Of a stretch of 6,326 nt of DNA, positions 5,426 to 6,326 are shown piece by piece. Under the pieces are notes generated by a model. The model had not been told where the DNA came from, ran no database searches, and saw only the letters and a list, made by a program, of their open reading frames with translations. The position numbers and the translations under genes are program-made. How positions within the stretch are numbered: position 1 is the first letter of the stretch; the number at the start of each line of letters is the position of its first letter. Where the stretch lies: assembly GCA_030039135.1 (NCBI GenBank), contig JASHQN010000068.1, positions 1-6,326 of the forward strand, written 5' to 3'. The stretch is from Thermoplasmata archaeon. Lineage in GTDB: Archaea > Thermoplasmatota > Thermoplasmata > Lutacidiplasmatales > UBA184.

Positions 5426-6326
5426 GACAGGTCCTCTTCGTCGGCGGCACCGGGCATCGCCGCCTCGAAGAGGGCGCGGAGCGTGGGCGGGGTGCGGTCG
5501 GCAGCGACCTCGGGGAGGGGGAGGCGCGCGAGCCGGTCGAGCTCCTCGTCGCTCAGTCGCTCGCGGACGTCGAGCAGCGCGCGGTGGACGAACGGGTCCC
5601 CGATCCCGTGCACGAGACGACCGAGGGACTGCACGACCGCGTCGAACAGACGCATCTCGGCATCCGAGACCAAACTCGCTCCGGCCCCGGGCGGCGCGAT
5701 CTCCATCGGGACACCGTCCTCGGGCCGGAGCCGGTAGAGGAGCCGCACGAGCTCCTCCCGCGCGCCGTCGTCCCGGAGGCGACCGAGGGCCCAGATCGCC
5801 GCGAGCCGCACCTCGGCGGCCGGGTCGCGAAGCTCCTCGCGGATCCGGGGCGCGGCCTCGGACAGGCCCAGGCGACCGATCGCATAGATCGCACCCCGAC
5901 GGGGCCATGGGTGGACGTCCCGCAACAGTTCGAGCAATCGGCTGAGATCATCCGGCCCTCCCGAGGTACCGAGCGCGATCGCGGCGGCTCCTCGGACCGT
6001 CCATGCCACATCGCTCGCGTGGGCGACCGCCACGGCCCGGGCCTCGGGGCCCCCCATCTCCCCGAGGGCGTGGATGGCGCAGACGCGCACCCAGGGCGCG
6101 GGGTGGTCGGCCGCGGCGACGAGGGCCGGGACCGCCTCGGGCGAGCCGATCCGGCCGAGCGCGACCAGCACCGCCGGCTTCTCCCACGTCTCCTCGGCCG
6201 AGAGGCGCTCGATGAGCAGGGGTACGCTCGCGGCGTCGCGGTGGCGACCGAGGACGACCGCGGCGGCCGCCCGCACGCGGCGGGCCGGGTCCGACAGGAA
6301 CGGGCGGACGGTCGCCGCCACCGACG
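5422..6326 (-). CDS. HEAT-repeat (PBS-lyase-like) protein, N-terminus cut by window edge
   Basis: At least 299 residues are visible, counted from a GTG at 6321. The frame stays open to the right edge, so that GTG is probably internal and the true start lies outside. Six helical repeats are in exact register: the glycine of an x-A-L/I-G turn falls at residues 25, 56, 87, 118, 149 and 180, a strict 31-residue period. Each unit has the form D-P/A-x-x-V-R-x-x-A-x-x-A-L-G-x-x-G, typical of HEAT_2/PBS-lyase HEAT repeats, which are protein-protein interaction scaffolds. A less regular C-terminal part (about 197-299) contains one more turn-like QSLGRL at 231-236 and ends in an acidic ADEEDLS tail. 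No signal peptide or membrane segment is seen. The gene is the first visible member of the leftward cluster and overlaps the GNAT start by 4 bases. Its partner is unknown. Confidence 0.9.
   Translation of the reverse strand, partial: SVAATVRPFLSDPARRVRAAAAVVLGRHRDAASVPLLIERLSAEETWEKPAVLVALGRIGSPEAVPALVAAADHPAPWVRVCAIHALGEMGGPEARAVAVAHASDVAWTVRGAAAIALGTSGGPDDLSRLLELLRDVHPWPRRGAIYAIGRLGLSEAAPRIREELRDPAAEVRLAAIWALGRLRDDGAREELVRLLYRLRPEDGVPMEIAPPGAGASLVSDAEMRLFDAVVQSLGRLVHGIGDPFVHRALLDVRERLSDEELDRLARLPLPEVAADRTPPTLRALFEAAMPGAADEEDLS
5433..5436 (-). promoter_or_regulatory. Ribosome binding site of the GNAT gene
   Basis: The minus strand reads GAGGAC, with GAGG 7 bases before the GTG at 5425. It lies inside the last codons of the HEAT gene. 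Together with the GTGA start/stop overlap it supports GTG at 5425 over any longer reading. Confidence 0.5.

Noticed and set aside
4257..5450. 397-residue minus-strand open frame across the GNAT and glycosyltransferase-like genes
   Set aside because: Low-complexity Arg/Gly/Pro composition, no domain, and it crosses two well-supported genes in another frame.
4610..5737. 375-residue plus-strand open frame opposite the GNAT and HEAT genes
   Set aside because: Composition is typical of antisense translation, with no motif. The minus strand encodes clear GNAT and HEAT proteins here.
5426..5908. Extended N-terminus of the GNAT protein (start at 5908)
   Set aside because: The added part is a frame shadow of the HEAT gene. 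GTG at 5425 has a ribosome site, a 4-base overlap with the HEAT stop and a normal GNAT opening.

Overview
The window is high-GC DNA (about 70% by eye) that reads as archaeal chromosome. The clearest evidence is an Sm-like archaeal protein gene (LSm) followed 14 bases later by ribosomal protein L37e, an archaeal/eukaryotic-only ribosomal protein. TATA-like boxes sit about 25-30 bases ahead of some starts with no Shine-Dalgarno sequence, as in leaderless archaeal genes. The high GC and the small membrane protein ending in a zinc ribbon would fit an uncultivated Thermoplasmatota-like lineage, but that placement is inference.

Left part (1-983, minus strand): a four-helix membrane protein that runs off the left edge, with two histidines placed like heme ligands, preceded by a three-helix membrane protein with a C-terminal CxxC/CxxC zinc ribbon. 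The genes are 7 bases apart and probably form one operon. A 158-base divergent intergenic region (984-1141) follows. To its right are the only plus-strand genes, LSm and L37e.

Right part (1415-6326, minus strand): five genes run leftward. In transcription order they are a HEAT-repeat protein (cut by the right edge), a tandem GNAT acetyltransferase-like protein, a GT-B-type glycosyltransferase-like protein, a degenerate M29 (aminopeptidase T)-like protein, and an AAG/MPG-type 3-methyladenine DNA glycosylase. The first three overlap (4 and 41 bases), which suggests co-translation. The M29-like gene has its own promoter-like element over the stop codon of the gene before it. The glycosylase frame overlaps the M29-like gene at its 5' end and, on the opposite strand, the L37e gene at its 3' end.

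I see no CRISPR array, insertion sequence, tRNA or rRNA. The points most worth a second look are the glycosylase with both ends abnormal and its tail antisense to L37e, the M29-fold protein that appears to lack its metal ligands, the HEAT-GNAT-glycosyltransferase cluster of unknown purpose, and the paired histidines in the left-edge membrane protein. I found no convincing evidence for a wholly new defence or mobile system.
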